From contig JACGCM010001129.1 of the NCBI GenBank assembly GCA_014058105.1, forward strand, positions 2,491,001 to 2,555,000: DNA of 64,000 nt. Direction: 5' to 3'. Below are positions 24,035-36,170 of this stretch, one piece after another. Positions within the stretch are counted from its first letter, which is position 1. Each line of letters opens with the position of its first letter. The notes beneath the pieces were generated by a model that worked only from the letters and a program-made list of their open reading frames with translations, did no database searches and was not told where the DNA came from. The DNA comes from Kingdonia uniflora (taxonomy: Eukaryota > Streptophyta > Magnoliopsida > Ranunculales > Circaeasteraceae). The translations under genes and the position numbers were made by a program.

Positions 24035-25073
24035 TGAAACATCAAATTTTGGAGTTTGTTTCATTTAGTGTCTAGAGTAGGCATCAACATTATCTTGTGG
24101 TTATCCGGCATCAATGAGTACACGTGGAGCGACTACAGCTGGACTGACTGACTCTGAACAGGTAAGTGAGTTTCTAACTCTTTGTTCTAAAAAGTCAAGC
24201 CTATGTATTTTACAAAGTATGAAAAAGTAATAAGAATGTCTCCTTAAAGAAAATAGAACTTCTATTCGAATAGATTATCTTCTATTAGAATAGAACTATA
24301 AAGATTCCTTCTGTTCGAATAACTTTTAATGTTGTATTCGAATAAAATTATTTTTGTTTGAATAATTTTCAACAGTTGCATTTCTATTCGAATAGATTAA
24401 TTGTTGTTTGAATAACTTTCATCAGTTTGATTCCTATTCGAATAGATTAATTTAAATTCGAACAGAGCCCGTGTTTTATATTTTCCTTCTTAAGACATAC
24501 TTACCTTTTCAAAAAGACTCCCTTCTTGAAAACTTATTTTTTGTGAGGGCTTGTTTTTTAGAGTGAAGAGAGATCAATCTTTGAGAGATTCAAGATAGAA
24601 TCAAATCACTCAAACCTTGAATCAATCAATTAATCAAGAAACCTTATTCATGCATTGAAGAACTGGATTAAAGAACTTGAGCGATTCAAGATTATAAGCT
24701 TCGACGTGAGATTGGAGCGAGGCGTTGCGAGAACGCAGAATTGATTGCAAGAAGATTAATTAGAAGAGAGATAACCATAGGAGGTGCTTATCAAGTCTGT
24801 AAGTGATTAAATTCTTGTAATCCTTTTTCAATAGTGGATTATTTAGCTATCGGGTGATTCGATGGCGACCTGTGGGTTTTTCTCCTGAGAAAGGTTTCCT
24901 ACAGGGTTAAAAAATATGTACCTTGTCTTTAATTTCCATGCTTGCTTGACATTAGATAATCGTATCGACTTTATTTAGGTTAAGCGTAGACCATTAATTC
25001 AAAGGAATTATGACATATCGATTTAGACCTAAAACAATCGAAATTGGTTAGTCTCAAGCGACTAGTTATTTCA
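24035..25073 (+). repeat. Copia-2 5' LTR
   Basis: It starts TGAAACATC and ends ATTTCA, with the primer site at 25076-25087. It contains six perfect TTCGAA palindromes between 24265 and 24462 plus degenerate ones. The right LTR is about 30 bp longer, with scattered substitutions and small indels throughout, so the insertion is not very recent. Confidence 0.92.
24258..24468. repeat. TTCGAA palindrome array in Copia-2 LTR
   Basis: Perfect TTCGAA occurs at 24265, 24314, 24337, 24387, 24437 and 24457, mostly inside TATTCGAATAG. Variants with one change (TTTGAA, TTAGAA) fill the gaps. Spacing is about 20-50 bp. The array lies in the first quarter of the LTR, where U3 enhancers are expected. The 3' LTR repeats it from about 34558 to 34783. 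Confidence 0.85.
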
Positions 25074-25075
25074 AT

Positions 25076-25087
25076 TGGTATCATAGC
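25076..25087 (+). promoter_or_regulatory. Copia-2 primer-binding site
   Basis: TGGTATCATAGC differs by one base from TGGTATCAGAGC, the initiator-methionine tRNA complement used by many plant Copia elements. It sits two bases after the LTR end. Confidence 0.88.
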
Positions 25088-25117
25088 GGTCACGTTTCAA
25101 GGTTTAACAACCTAAGT

Positions 25118-26845
25118 ATGGATCCTGGATAGTTCGCTTGAGAATAATAAGTTCCGAGAGGTTTGGAGGTCCTATAAATCGCCCTCCAGCCTTTGATGGC
25201 AAAGAATACCCATATTGGAAAGTTCGAATGATTGCTTACTTACAATCAATCGGAGAAGATGTATGGATTGCTGTTGAGGATGGATGGACACCCCCTACTG
25301 AGATGCAAGGTCTACCAGAGAGTGCTAAAGAGGTCCATAAACCTAGGAACCAATGGTCAAAAGAAGAAAATGATATTGTTGGTTATAATTCTAAAGGCCT
25401 CAATGCGATCTTTATGGCTGTGAGTCTCTGCATGTACCACTTCTAAAGAAGCTTGGGACATTCTAGTTCGAACTCATGAAGGCGATAATACAATCAAAGA
25501 AAGTAAGCTTCAAATGCTTACTTCGCAATTTTAGAATATCAGAATGAGTGAAAACGAACCTTTTGACGAGTTCTATGCGAGACTAAGTGATGTTGTAAAC
25601 AATAGTGTCACATTAGGAGCTCCTTATTCTGATGTTCAAATTGTTCGCAAAGTCTTAAGGTCTCTTCCTAAGAGCTTTAGATCCAGACGTGATGCTATCG
25701 AGGAAACTCAAGATCTTAAGAAAGTGAAACCCGATACATTAGCTGGAAAATTGTGAACGTTTGAACTTGAGATGAGAATAGAAAACCCTGAGAAGAATAA
25801 GAGTGTTTCTTTCAAGTCTTCATCTTACTCATCTTTTTCCAAGGGTTCCAAAGAGGTTGATCACTCATATATCTCAAATGATGATGAAGGTTCGGATATA
25901 GATTCATCAATTGCTCTTATTAGTTATCAATTTCAAAAAATCTTGAAGAAACGTTAGTTTCAAAAACAAGAACAAAAATAAGGGCAATCAATGAACTATA
26001 AACCACGACCTCATGATCGAGTCAAAACTTATAACCGGCAGACCAACAGTGATACTGACCTTAGTCAAGTTGAATGTTATAAATATCACAAGTTTGGTCA
26101 TTATGCCCATAGCTGTCCTATTAAAAAATATGGAATAAATCATAAAGCTATGAATATCAGTGTTACTTGGGATGACAGTGATGATGAACATGATAACAAT
26201 GAGAGTCATCCCCAAGTAGTTAATACCAGAAATTATTGTGCGCATCCTGCGGTCCTTAATTGTGGCAATAATAACTTTGATGTTTTTGAACTTGAAAATT
26301 CTGATAAAAATCAGAGTAATCACGAATAAAATGAGTTTGAGGACTCGAATCTCAAGGACTTGTATGATCAGACTCTCTTTAAGTGTATGAAACTAGGTAA
26401 ACTGAACAAAGTCTTGAAATACCAAGTTAATACACTTAAGTACGATCTTAAAAACAAAACTGAGAATACAAGTCACAAGATATAGGCACTTGAGAGTGAG
26501 AAACAAGGCCTTCATGATAAAGTTTTGCATTGGGAAAAAGAAGTTAATGATGCAAAAGAGAAAATGAAATCAACTTTGGACGAACTTCATTCGGCCAAGC
26601 TTGACGTAGTTCTATCTCAGTAGAAACTTGAGAAGTTCAGTCATGGGGCCATGAACATTGATAAAATGTTATGTATGGGAAAGACGGATAGTGATAAAAG
26701 GGGTCTAGGATATAAGGAACCTCTTTCTAATGCCCAGACTCCTCAAATCACTAAGTTTGTGAAAGCAACGGCTCCTATTTTGGTGCCCAAATATAACATG
26801 ATATCTACTACTCGTAATCACACCAAACGGGCTTATTATTCTTAA
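25118..26845 (+). pseudogene. Copia-2 gag
   Basis: The ATG at 25118 is followed by a TAG four codons on. The frame then gives NRPPAFDGKEYPYWKVRM, the hallmark start of Sirevirus gag, followed by AYLQSIGEDVW and a UBN2-like capsid (FYARLSDVVNNSV, then VRKVLRSLPKSF). A zinc knuckle at about 26071-26112 reads CYKYHKFGHYAHSC, with Tyr in place of the second Cys, so metal binding would fail. A Lys/Glu-rich, probably coiled-coil stretch follows (26330-26620). Stops at 25130, 25532, 25754 and 25955 (approximate) plus a frameshift near 25445 break the frame. Confidence 0.88.
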
Positions 26846-27119
26846 ATTTATTATTGTAGTTTATGTGGTCGAAAGGGACATATTGCATCTTACTGTAGAT
26901 TTGTTGAACCTTATCAACCACATGCATGCTCTTTCAATGGATATAAATATAATTCTAATGTGATTTCTACTAATGAGAAAAGTGAGAATGTGTCTAGATA
27001 TTTTGCAAAAAAAACTACAGGTCGAAGAACTCTTCGATGCATTTGGGTACGAAAGTTTGATTTGGCACCTTAGATAAGGTGCAATGTTGCACTAACTGCT
27101 CTGAATGCTTTCAAGTCAG

Positions 27120-30100
27120 TTCAATGGTATATGGATAGTGGGTGTTCTCATCATATGACTGGTGATGAGTCCAAGCTGAGTCACCTAGAGGATATTCAGG
27201 GAAGTGATGTTACTTTTGGTGATGGGAGCATATCTCTTGTGGTAGGAAAGGGAAAGGCCGAAGGACTTGGTACTCTAGCAATTGATAATGTTCTCCTAGT
27301 TAAGGGGCTGAAGGCAAATCTTCTTAGTGTCAGTCAACTATGTGATACAGATCATACTGTTACGTTTTCCAAAGGTGGATGTGATGTTTTGAACTCTCAA
27401 GGACAACGTGTGATGCATGCTGCTAGAACCACTGATAACTGTTATATTATTCAACAAGAAGCTATACTATGTAACAAAGCAAAACTAAATGATGTGGACT
27501 TATGGCATCAAAGGTTGGGACATATAAACTTTAATGATTTATCCAAGATTACAAGTAAAGAGCTTATTCGGGGAGTTCTGAAGTTGGGAAGATTGAGCAA
27601 TGTGGTGTGCGGTCCTTGTCAAATTGGCAAGCAAATAAAGAGCTCTCACAAGAAGTCCAACAATATTGCTACTACTCGGATTCTTAAGCTAATACACATG
27701 GACTTGATGGGTCCTATGAGAACGACATCCTTGGGAGGTAAAATGTATATTTTGGTAATGGTGGATGATTTCTCTCGTTATACATGGATATCACTTTTGA
27801 GAGAGAAGTCTAATACTTTTGAAGAATTCCGTAGTATATCACTTCAAATCTAAAATGAGAAAGATTACTCTATTGATAAAATTTGAAGTGATCGTGGAGG
27901 AGAGTTTAAGGATACTGGGGTGATTGAGTATTGTACTTTTAATAGGATTAAACATGAATTCTATGCTCCAATCACTCCACAGCAAAATGGGATTGCAGAA
28001 AGGAAGAATAGAGTTCTTCAAGAAATAGGACGAGTCTTATTTCACAACAATGATCTTCTGACACATTTTGGGGGGGAGGCCATTCATACTGCGTGCTATA
28101 CTATTAATAGAGTGTATTTACGTCCACTTACTTTAAACACGCCCTATGAACTGTGGTTTGAAATGAAGCTGAATGTCAACTACTTCTGGGGTTTTGGGAG
28201 TAAATGTTTCATCCTTAGAGATCGGGAGAACATTGGAAAATTTGACTCTCGGAGTGATGAAGGTATTTTATTGGGCTACTCAACAAATAGTAGAGCATTT
28301 CGAGTCTACAATTTTAGAACCAATGTGATGATGGAGTCTTGTAATGTGGTTGTTGATGATACTTGCACCATTGGTTCTGCAGATGTGAGAGAAGATGATA
28401 GTACAACGGAAAATCCAAAAACATCTACTAGTGACATTCTTGCATCGAGCCCTACATCAAAGGTTGGTTCTCCGTTGCCTATTCCACCACTCCCTTCCAC
28501 CCCAAGTGTACCGCAACCCGGATGGCATCAAGTTTGTAAGGATCACTCACATGCCGATATCATCAGAGATGCTACTTCTCGGGTTCAGACTAGGAGCCAA
28601 CACCATGAGATGGTGCACTGTGTTTGTTATGTTTCTGTGATCGAACCAACAATGGTAAAGGAAGCTCTTTCAGACAAATATTGGCTACATGCAATGCAAG
28701 ATGAGCTTCGCCAGTTTCAACGTCAAGATATTTGGGATTTGGTTCCACGTCCTTCAAGTACAAATATCATTGGAACTAAATGGGTTTATAAGAAAAAATA
28801 TGACAAACTTGGGAATGTAATTCGAAACAAAGCTAGACTGGTCGCTCAAGGGTACAATCAAGTAAAAGGGGTTGATGTTGCTGAAATGTTTGCTCCTACT
28901 GCAAGGCTTGAGTCTATTCGCCTACTGCTTGCTCTTGCTTGTAATCAAAAGTTTAAGTTACATAAGATAGATGTGAAGAATACTTTTCTGAACTGACTCT
29001 TAGAGGAAGAGGTGTACGTGGCCCAACTAAAAGGGTTTGAGGATCTTCATCATCTAGATCACGTGTTTTATTTGAAGAAGGCTCTTTATAGTTTGAACCA
29101 AGCTCCTCGAGTATGAATTGAACGGCTCTCCAATTTTCTCTTAGCTAAGAGATTTGTTCAAGGGGGAGTTGATAAAATGTTGTTTATCCAACGGAAGAGA
29201 AGCGCGATACTTGTTGTATAGGTATATGTAGATGATATTGTGTTTGGCTCTACTTCGAGTTCACTAACCACTTCTTTTGCAGCTTTAATGAAAAGTGAAT
29301 TTGAGATGAGCATGGTTGGGGAACTAACTTATTTTTTAGGTCTCCAAATACGTCAAGTGGAGAAAGGAATGTTTATTTCTCAATCCACGTATACCAGGGA
29401 TCTTGTGAAGAAGTTTGGTCTCTTTTCTGCACAACATGCCAGGACACCCATGAGTACCACTACAAAGTTAAGTAAGGACTCGACAGGTAAAGATATTGAT
29501 CAAAAGATATATAGAAGTATGATAGGTAGTTTACTTTATCTTACTGCTACTCGTCCTGATATTATGTTTAGTGTATGTATTTGTGCTCATTATCAAGGTA
29601 GTCCAAAAGAGTCTCATTTACAGGCTATTAAGCGTATTATTCATTATGCATGTGAGACTTTTGATTTTGGCTTATGGTATTCACATGACATAACCTCCGA
29701 GGTTATTGGGTATTCCGATACGGATTGGGCAGGTAATGCAGATGATAGGAAGAGCACTTCAGGTGGATGCTATTATATTAGAAATAATCTTGTGGCTTGG
29801 CAGAGCAAGAAGCAGAATTATATTTCTCAATCCACAGCATAAGCAGAGTAAATTGTTGCGGGTAGTTGTTACACCTAATTGATTTGGATGAAACAGATGG
29901 TGCATGACTATGGAATAGTCCAGGGGAGGATGTCAGTTTTTTAATGATAATACGAGTGCGATCAATATCTCTAAGAATCCTGAACAACATTCCAAAACCA
30001 AGCACGTCGACATTCGATTCCACTTCATCCGTGATCTTGTTGAGCTCAAGATAGTCAGTGTTGAGTATGTTCCTACAGAGAGTCAGTTAGCAAATTTTTT

Positions 30101-30171
30101 TCACTAAGCCGTTAGATGCTATGAGGTTTGAGCTTCTGAGATGGTCAATTGGTGTCTACTCGATTGATTAA
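27120..30171 (+). pseudogene. Copia-2 pol: protease, integrase, RT, RNase H
   Basis: Protease: WYMDSGCSHHMTGDESKLS at about 27128. GAG-pre-integrase: DLWHQRLGHINFNDLSK and VCGPCQIGKQ (HHCC). Integrase: LIHMDLMGP, VMVDDFSRYTW, then a TAA at 27851; after a further stop SDRGGEFKD, and PQQNGIAERKNR supplies the catalytic Glu region. RT: WLHAMQDELRQFQRQDIWDL and KARLVAQGYNQ, a TGA at 28994, then VYVDDIVFGSTSS, the YVDD active site, intact. RNase H: IGYSDTDWAGNADDRKSTSG and AWQSKKQNYISQSTA, ending in the MRFELLRWSIG tail before a TAA at 30171. About seven stops are scattered along the length. Confidence 0.93.
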
Positions 30172-32545
30172 GTATGTTTTTTACTTCCTCTTTACACTAT
30201 TTTGTTAGATTATCACAGTGATATATGTTTGGTAAGATATGCTTTCTAATTTAATGTTAGAACAACTCAGTATAGTGTTTACTTGGATTTGATTTCTCTT
30301 ATGGCAGTTAACTATCGCATGCTTAGATAGATAGACACTCATTGATATTATACTTTAGGATACATATAGAGACTTCGTACCTAATGTTGTGTGAGGATCT
30401 GACTTTATTTATGAGCTTCGAGTGTTATGAAATTTACTCCTCTATTTGATCTTGTTGTTTGTGATCTCATTTCGTTTCCTTACTCAACTGTCAAATAGTA
30501 ACTTCAAGTTCAAGTTAGTCTAATAGAACATTCCCTATACTTGATTCGAGACGAAAAATACTATGTGAGGCCGAAGATATGATAATAGGCTTTTTATTGC
30601 TACACATTTTTTGGCCTTCGTTATTCATAACCATATTTGTATCCACTTATAGCTCTTTGTGCCTAAAAATAAGCCTTATTCATTTACCCGTTTGCTCTGA
30701 GACTTTTCAATGAAAAAATATAAGGGGGATAAGGGGGGGGGGGGGGGGGGTTAGAAAAGCTGAATGAAAGAATAAATTGTATTCCTCCATATCTTTGATA
30801 GTATGTAACTTTGGGTCTTAAAAAAAAAGGAACAAGAAAAGAAAAGAACAGAAAAAGGGGCAAGAAGTAGGGGAAGAAGTGTTATAATATATGTGTACTC
30901 CTTAAAGAGGAAGTAAGGGAAATAGTGTAATTGCAGTCTCAGAATGCCAACAAAATACCTACTCCGTCATATGCCTACCCGTGCCTACATTATAACATTT
31001 TCAAGACCTATTTGATCTTGAGTTTAGCACAACTAGTTTAGTAGAGTTGAGAGATATAGAGTCTATATTAATTAACTTGACACCATTAATGACAATTAAT
31101 TTTCTGTCCATGAGGTCCTCCAGCTCACAATGCGTTGCTTATTTGACGAAATATGAGTCTTTCTATGCATATTATTCATATTCATATTTCACACAGAGTG
31201 TTAACTAGTCATTTCTCAGTGATTTTGAGTGACCACCGATGAGAGACATAAGTTAAAACAACTTTTCTTATAGTGTCTTATTTCTGAATGTTGGGTCTGT
31301 TGAATGCATGGTACTGTTTTACGTTGACTGCGCACACACACACTCTGAGTAAATATTTATTCTGCCTGAATTTTCTATTGAATGATTTCCTATCTGATAT
31401 TCATATAGCCTGTGATTAGTCTCTGATCTAGAGTAGACAGGGAGAGTATTGCTTACTTATTATTCTATTATTCCTTCGAGTTTGTTGTTTTTCCTCTTAT
31501 GTTCCATTTCGTTTCTGTGTCTATTGAAGAAAAAAAATCTCTCTATTCGAATAATTTTTTTTCTTTATTCAAATATTTTGCCTTAGTGTTTTTTTTTATA
31601 TTTTATTCGAATACTTTTCATGACTTATTCGAATATTTTTCTTCAGTTTGTTTTTTTAAAAGGGCACATTTTTTATTCGAATACGTTCTTGACTTATTTG
31701 AATAGTTTTCTCCAGTTTGTTTTTTGTTCACAGGGCACATTGCTTATTCGAATACGTCTCTGGACCTATTCGAATATTTTTCTCCAGTTGATTTCTTAAC
31801 ATTGCATTGTTCTTATTTGTTTTTTTCTTCTTCTTTCTATTCCCACTCTCTCCATGCGAAGCAATTTTTTTTTGGCACAGTCTCTTCTCTTAATTTTCAT
31901 CACATCGTTTATGATTTCTTGACTAAATTCAACCCTCGAAGTTCCTCTAATTGCTTCAATTTCATGTTTTGGGGTCGAATTGATGCCCTAATTTGCAGCT
32001 GCTGTGAAATTAGGGTGATTTTCCTTGCTCTCTCTTGAATCATAGGTTGGTTTTTTTTCACTCTCTCTCCTTGTCTCTACCTATTTTGACTAGTATTGTG
32101 TGGGTTTTCGATTACTTGGGGAGGATTGTTGTTGGTTTAGGTTTGGTTTGAGAAATTGAAAGTTTTTTCTGTTAAAATTGGAAGTGGTTTGATCTTGATG
32201 AAGTTGATTGTTGGTTATGCTTGGTAATTGATTGTTTGTAATTGGGGATGATTGTTTTGTGCATATTGGCTTAAATTGGTTGTTGAAAGTAGTGCTACAA
32301 AACTCCGCTTGTTGGTTGAACTGTTGATTTGGTTTGTTACTGCGAAAAAGTGTGTTTGTTTGGGTTGTGAAGTGCAGGTAGGAAGTGGGAGTTGTGTGCT
32401 TGTTTATTGGGGTTCCCCTACTTAACCGTATGGGGGGTTGAGTTTGGGAAAATTGGTGATTTTCTTGCAGGTTGTGTGAGGAGATTGTTGGGGTCTGTGC
32501 TTGACATTGTCTACAGAGGATTCTATATATACTGTACTGTTTGCT
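30172..32545 (+). other. Copia-2 inter-ORF region with second TTCGAA array
   Basis: There is no coding until the third ORF. A homopolymer of 18 G occurs at 30733-30750. From 31546 to 31774 six perfect TTCGAA palindromes recur, embedded in repeated phrases (CAGTTTGTTTTT, GGGCACATT). After them the region becomes G/T-rich up to a GT...AG-like leader and the ORF start. The position suggests an internal promoter for the third ORF; that is inference. Confidence 0.6.
31546..31774. repeat. Internal TTCGAA palindrome array
   Basis: TTCGAA occurs at 31546, 31606, 31628, 31676, 31747 and 31769, mostly within TTATTCGAATA. It is imperfectly duplicated with the phrase TTATTCGAATACG. The same motif fills the LTR enhancer region of this element but with different flanking words, so this is not simply an LTR fragment. 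Confidence 0.82.
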
Positions 32546-33822
32546 ATGACAAGGATTAAACGCCCTCAGGAGGGGCCTCCTGCTCCCAATTCGAACGGTA
32601 CGACAAAACGGGGACGGGCGACTCAAGGTGCTAGGACGGGTCCTCGTCACACTAACCCTCTAGGCTCTCAAAGAGGAGGAGCTAGTGGAGATGGGGAGTC
32701 TAGTGCAGGAGCACAAGTTCCTAATCTTTCCCATTGGTCAACCCCAAAATTAGGGTTTAAGTTTAGAGGATATTAGAAAAAGGTGACTCTAGATAGGGAG
32801 GAGTTGCGTATGAAATATCTAGACATCTCCACGATTTTTGATATTTTTGCTATACATGGTTGGACTGGGATTATGGAACCTCAGCTGCCGTGATACCCTC
32901 GATTAGTGCGACTCTTTTATGCTTCTTTCTACGTTGTACAAGGCACGAGAATTTACAAGACGTTCAGGGTCTCTATAGATGGGTCTGAGTTTCATATTGA
33001 TTCGGATGATATCCGGAAAGCTTTTGGTCTAGGAGAGTCTGACAATCCCGATATGGAATATTTGGAGTGGCCTCCGGCTCTTAGTCAGTTTCCTCCCAAG
33101 GAGGAGATGGAGAAGGAGCTTATTGTTGCTGGAAAGAAGAACGGTCCCTATATTAAGCGCAAGAACCTAAGCCCAGCACTCTGCCTTTTCCATATGGTGG
33201 CTCATAGGAACATCATTCCCCAAAAGGGGAATAAGAATGTTCTGGTGGGCAATATGCTTTATCTAGTATATCTTTACGCTAAGGGACTTAGTGTTGACTT
33301 GGTCCTCATTATCATGCATGAGATAATTGCCACGACAAACTCGGATAATCAGACACGGACTTTGCCATACAACAGATTCATCTCTCAACTTCTGACTGAG
33401 ATGGGGTATGTTATTCGTCTAGATGAGGAGGATGACACAAAGAACGAGGTGATTAACTTTCGGTATTTGGAGAAGAACATAAAGCATATGATCGCAGAGA
33501 CGGTATCTCAGACCGAAGGGGATGCAGAGTACTCGGGGACTGAGTCTGCACCTGCTAGACGAGTTGCGAGACCTTCTACTTTCAGGACTGCTACTACCTC
33601 TGTACCTGGTACTTCTACATCTGCTCCTACTGGATTGGTCCCACATGATTTTGCTTCTCTATACACCTATATGGAGTCTTTTTCAGCTCAGATAGAGTCT
33701 CGTTTTAGTGGTATGGATACTTAGATAGCTCGGCTCCAGACATCTGTGGACGGATTGAGTAGTATAGTACGAGCCTTGTCGAGTGGTCCTCCCGCTGCAG
33801 ATACAGCTGAGGAGTCTTAGGT
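32546..33822 (+). pseudogene. Copia-2 third ORF (env-position, unknown function)
   Basis: The ATG at 32546 opens MTRIKRPQEGPPAPNSNGTT, a basic, Pro/Gly-rich N-terminus. Stops at 32774 and 32891 interrupt the frame. From 32906 it is open for 272 codons (KTFRVSIDGSEFHIDSDDIR, then YLEWPPALSQFP and KNGPYIKRKNL). It resembles the family annotated as putative plant transposon protein found downstream of pol in Sireviruses and some Gypsy elements. Thr/Ser-rich and coiled-coil-like segments follow (ESFSAQIESRFSGMDT), then a TAG at 33722 and the final stop at 33820. No signal peptide or membrane helix is evident, so calling it an envelope is not supported. Confidence 0.75.
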
Positions 33823-34327
33823 CTTTTGAGATTTTGGTTTTAACCAGTGCACTTTAGAGTGATAGTCTTTTATGTTTTGTCTTCTCAGTGATATTTTTGT
33901 GATTCTGCTCTCTTTAGTGCATGTATATTCTGTGTGGATTATTTATTTTGACTTTACTATGTATTAATAGTTCTTTTTATGCATGGATACTCTTTTCATG
34001 ATATTTACTCATTCATAACTGTTATATACTTTGCCATGTCTAATATAGAGCTATTTTCCCCCTCTTTTTGTTTGATTACCCTTTGTTCTTCTGTGTCAAA
34101 AAGGGGGAGAGATGTTTCTGACAGGTAAGTAATTTTTTTTTGTTCTCTGAATTCTGTATTTTAAATATGAACGGTTACGTGATATAGTTTGTTTAGTGTG
34201 CAGGGATTTCAGAGGCTAGGCTCTTGAGTATGGATGTTCTGTGAGTGAGTCAGTCCATCGAGTCATTATTTTTTCAGTTATTATCTCTAGTTCTAGTTTT
34301 AGCACAAAATGAACCAAAGGGTGAGAT

Positions 34328-35397
34328 TGAAACATACAATTTTGGAGTTTGTTTCATTTAGTGTCTGGAGTAGGCGTCAGCATTATCTCATGGTTATCCG
34401 GCGTCAATGAGTGCACATGGAGCGACTACAGCTGGACTGACTGACTCTGAACAGGTAAATGGGTTTCTAACTCTTTGCTCTAAAAAGTGAAGCCTATGTA
34501 TTTTACAGAGTATGAAAAAGTAATAAGAATGTCTCCTTAAAGAAAATAGAACTTCTATTCGAATAGATTATCTTCTATTTGAATAGAACTAGAAAGATTC
34601 CTTCGGTTCGAATAATTTTTAATGTTGTTCGAATATCTTGCAACAGTTTGAATTGTATTCCAATAGAATTATTTTTGTTCGAATAATTTTCAACAATTAC
34701 ATTTCTATTCGAGTAGATTAATTGTTGTTCGAATAACTTTCATCAGTTTGATTCCTATTCGAATAGATTAATTTATATTCGAACAGAGCCCGTGTTTTAT
34801 GTTTTCCTTCTTAAGACATACTTACATTTTTAAAAAGACTCACTTCTTGAAAACTTATTTTCTTTTAGAGCTTGTTTTTTTTTAAAGTGAAGAGAGATCA
34901 GTCTTTGAGAGATTCAAGATAGAATCAAATCACTAAAACCTTAAATCAATCAATTGATCAAAAAATCTTATTCATGCATTGAAGAACTGGATTGAAGAAC
35001 TTGAGCGATTCAAGATTAGGAGCTTCGACGTGAAATTAAAGCGAGGCGTTCCAAGAACGCGGAATTAACTGCAAGAAGATTAATTGGAAGAGAAATAACC
35101 ATGAGTGGTGTTTATCGGGTCTATAAGTGATTAAATTCTTGTAATCTTTTTTCAATAGTAGATTGTTTAGCTGTCGGGTGATTCAATAACGACGTGTGGG
35201 TTTTTCTCTTGAGAAAAGTTTCTCACAGGGTTAAAAAAAATTGTCTTGTCTTTAATTTTCATTGCTTGCTTGACATTAGATAATCGTATTGACTTGATTT
35301 AAGTTAAGCGTAGACCATTAATTCAAAGGAATTAGAACCTATCAATTTAGACCTAAAACAATCGAAATTGGTTAGTCTCAGACAACTAGTTATTTCA
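34328..35397 (+). repeat. Copia-2 3' LTR
   Basis: It begins TGAAACATACAATTTTGG and ends ACTAGTTATTTCA, matching 24035-25073 throughout. A purine-rich AAAGGGTGAGA precedes it; another purine tract (AAAAAGGGGGAGAGA) lies at about 34098. The TTCGAA array repeats here at about 34558-34783 with some motifs altered. Confidence 0.92.
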
Positions 35398-35402
35398 GAG
35401 CG

Positions 35403-35946
35403 GTACTAAACAAAGCAGTTTGGTTTCTACGTAGACATCAAAGATGACAACAGTTGTCTTAAATAAGACATTTATTTGCACAATCACCTGCTAATGCTAA
35501 TCAGAAACCACATGGAAATACATGAAATAAGGAAATGCAAGAAATAAGCCTCCATTAATTTAGAATTGAGGTCAATACATCATTCGCAGATACCTAAAAT
35601 TCACCTAAACTAGGTAGCAATGAATAACTGAATCCGCCACCATTAATTGTCTAAACTTGTTGTCACTGGTGTCGAATTTTCATCTGAATATGCCCAGTAA
35701 TTCTCCAAAAAACATACAAACAAACAATCTTACATTGCTCCAGGAAATCCACATTAAAAACAACTTTCTTTTAGCTCATATAGATTAAAGAAGAAAACAT
35801 GGATAAAGCAAAATGCATTACAAAACTCAAAGAGTACTAGTGACTTGATCTAAACTCTTTCTCAGAATGGGAATGCCATACCCGTCTTTGTAATGCTACA
35901 ATCAGAAACTAAAAGTATATATGCTTCTAAAATAGATAAATAAAAA
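35403..35946. other. mTERF-2 downstream flank
   Basis: No gene is seen. The interval 35455-35530 matches 37690-37775, and 35650-35920 matches 21630-21900. These are homologous 3' flanks of the mTERF paralogs. Confidence 0.6.
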
Positions 35947-36170
35947 CCACATTGCTCGCTCATCAACGGAGTCAGTTTTCTAATCATTATGTACTTTCTG
36001 AAATCAATATTTAGATTTATCATGAAACCCTAAAAATTCATGTTTACCTTGATATGATTCCACTTGCTCGCTCATCAACGAAGTCAGTGTTCTAATCATT
36101 ATGTACTTTCTAAAATCAATATTTAGATTTATCATGAAACCCTAAAAATTCAATGTTTACCTTGATATGC
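35947..36170. repeat. 112-bp tandem duplication of the mTERF-2 3' end
   Basis: Two copies of a 112-bp unit (about 35947-36058 and 36059-36170) share GCTCGCTCATCAACG, ATTATGTACTTTCT and TTACCTTGATATG. Each contains the last codons of an mTERF gene on the minus strand. The copy joined to the gene has one extra T in its coding direction compared with the outer copy. Confidence 0.85.

Larger units (their letters stand above)
24035..35397 (+). mobile_element. Sirevirus-like Ty1/copia element, 11.4 kb, full length
   Basis: Direct LTRs lie at 24035-25073 and 34328-35397, both TGAAACAT...TTTCA. They are flanked by an exact 5-bp target duplication GAGCG (24030-24034 and 35398-35402). A methionine-tRNA-type primer site TGGTATCATAGC follows the left LTR by two bases. 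Gag, protease, integrase, RT and RNase H follow in Copia order, then a third ORF at 32546-33822. Length, LTR size, the long 3' interval and the extra ORF all fit the plant Sirevirus (Maximus/SIRE) lineage. Every ORF carries stops, so the copy is not autonomous, but its ends are complete. Confidence 0.93.

Noticed and set aside
32090..32650. 186-codon minus-strand open frame
   Set aside because: It is antisense to the leader and start of the Copia-2 third ORF. Its Thr/Gln/Asn-rich composition follows from the G/T-rich sense strand.
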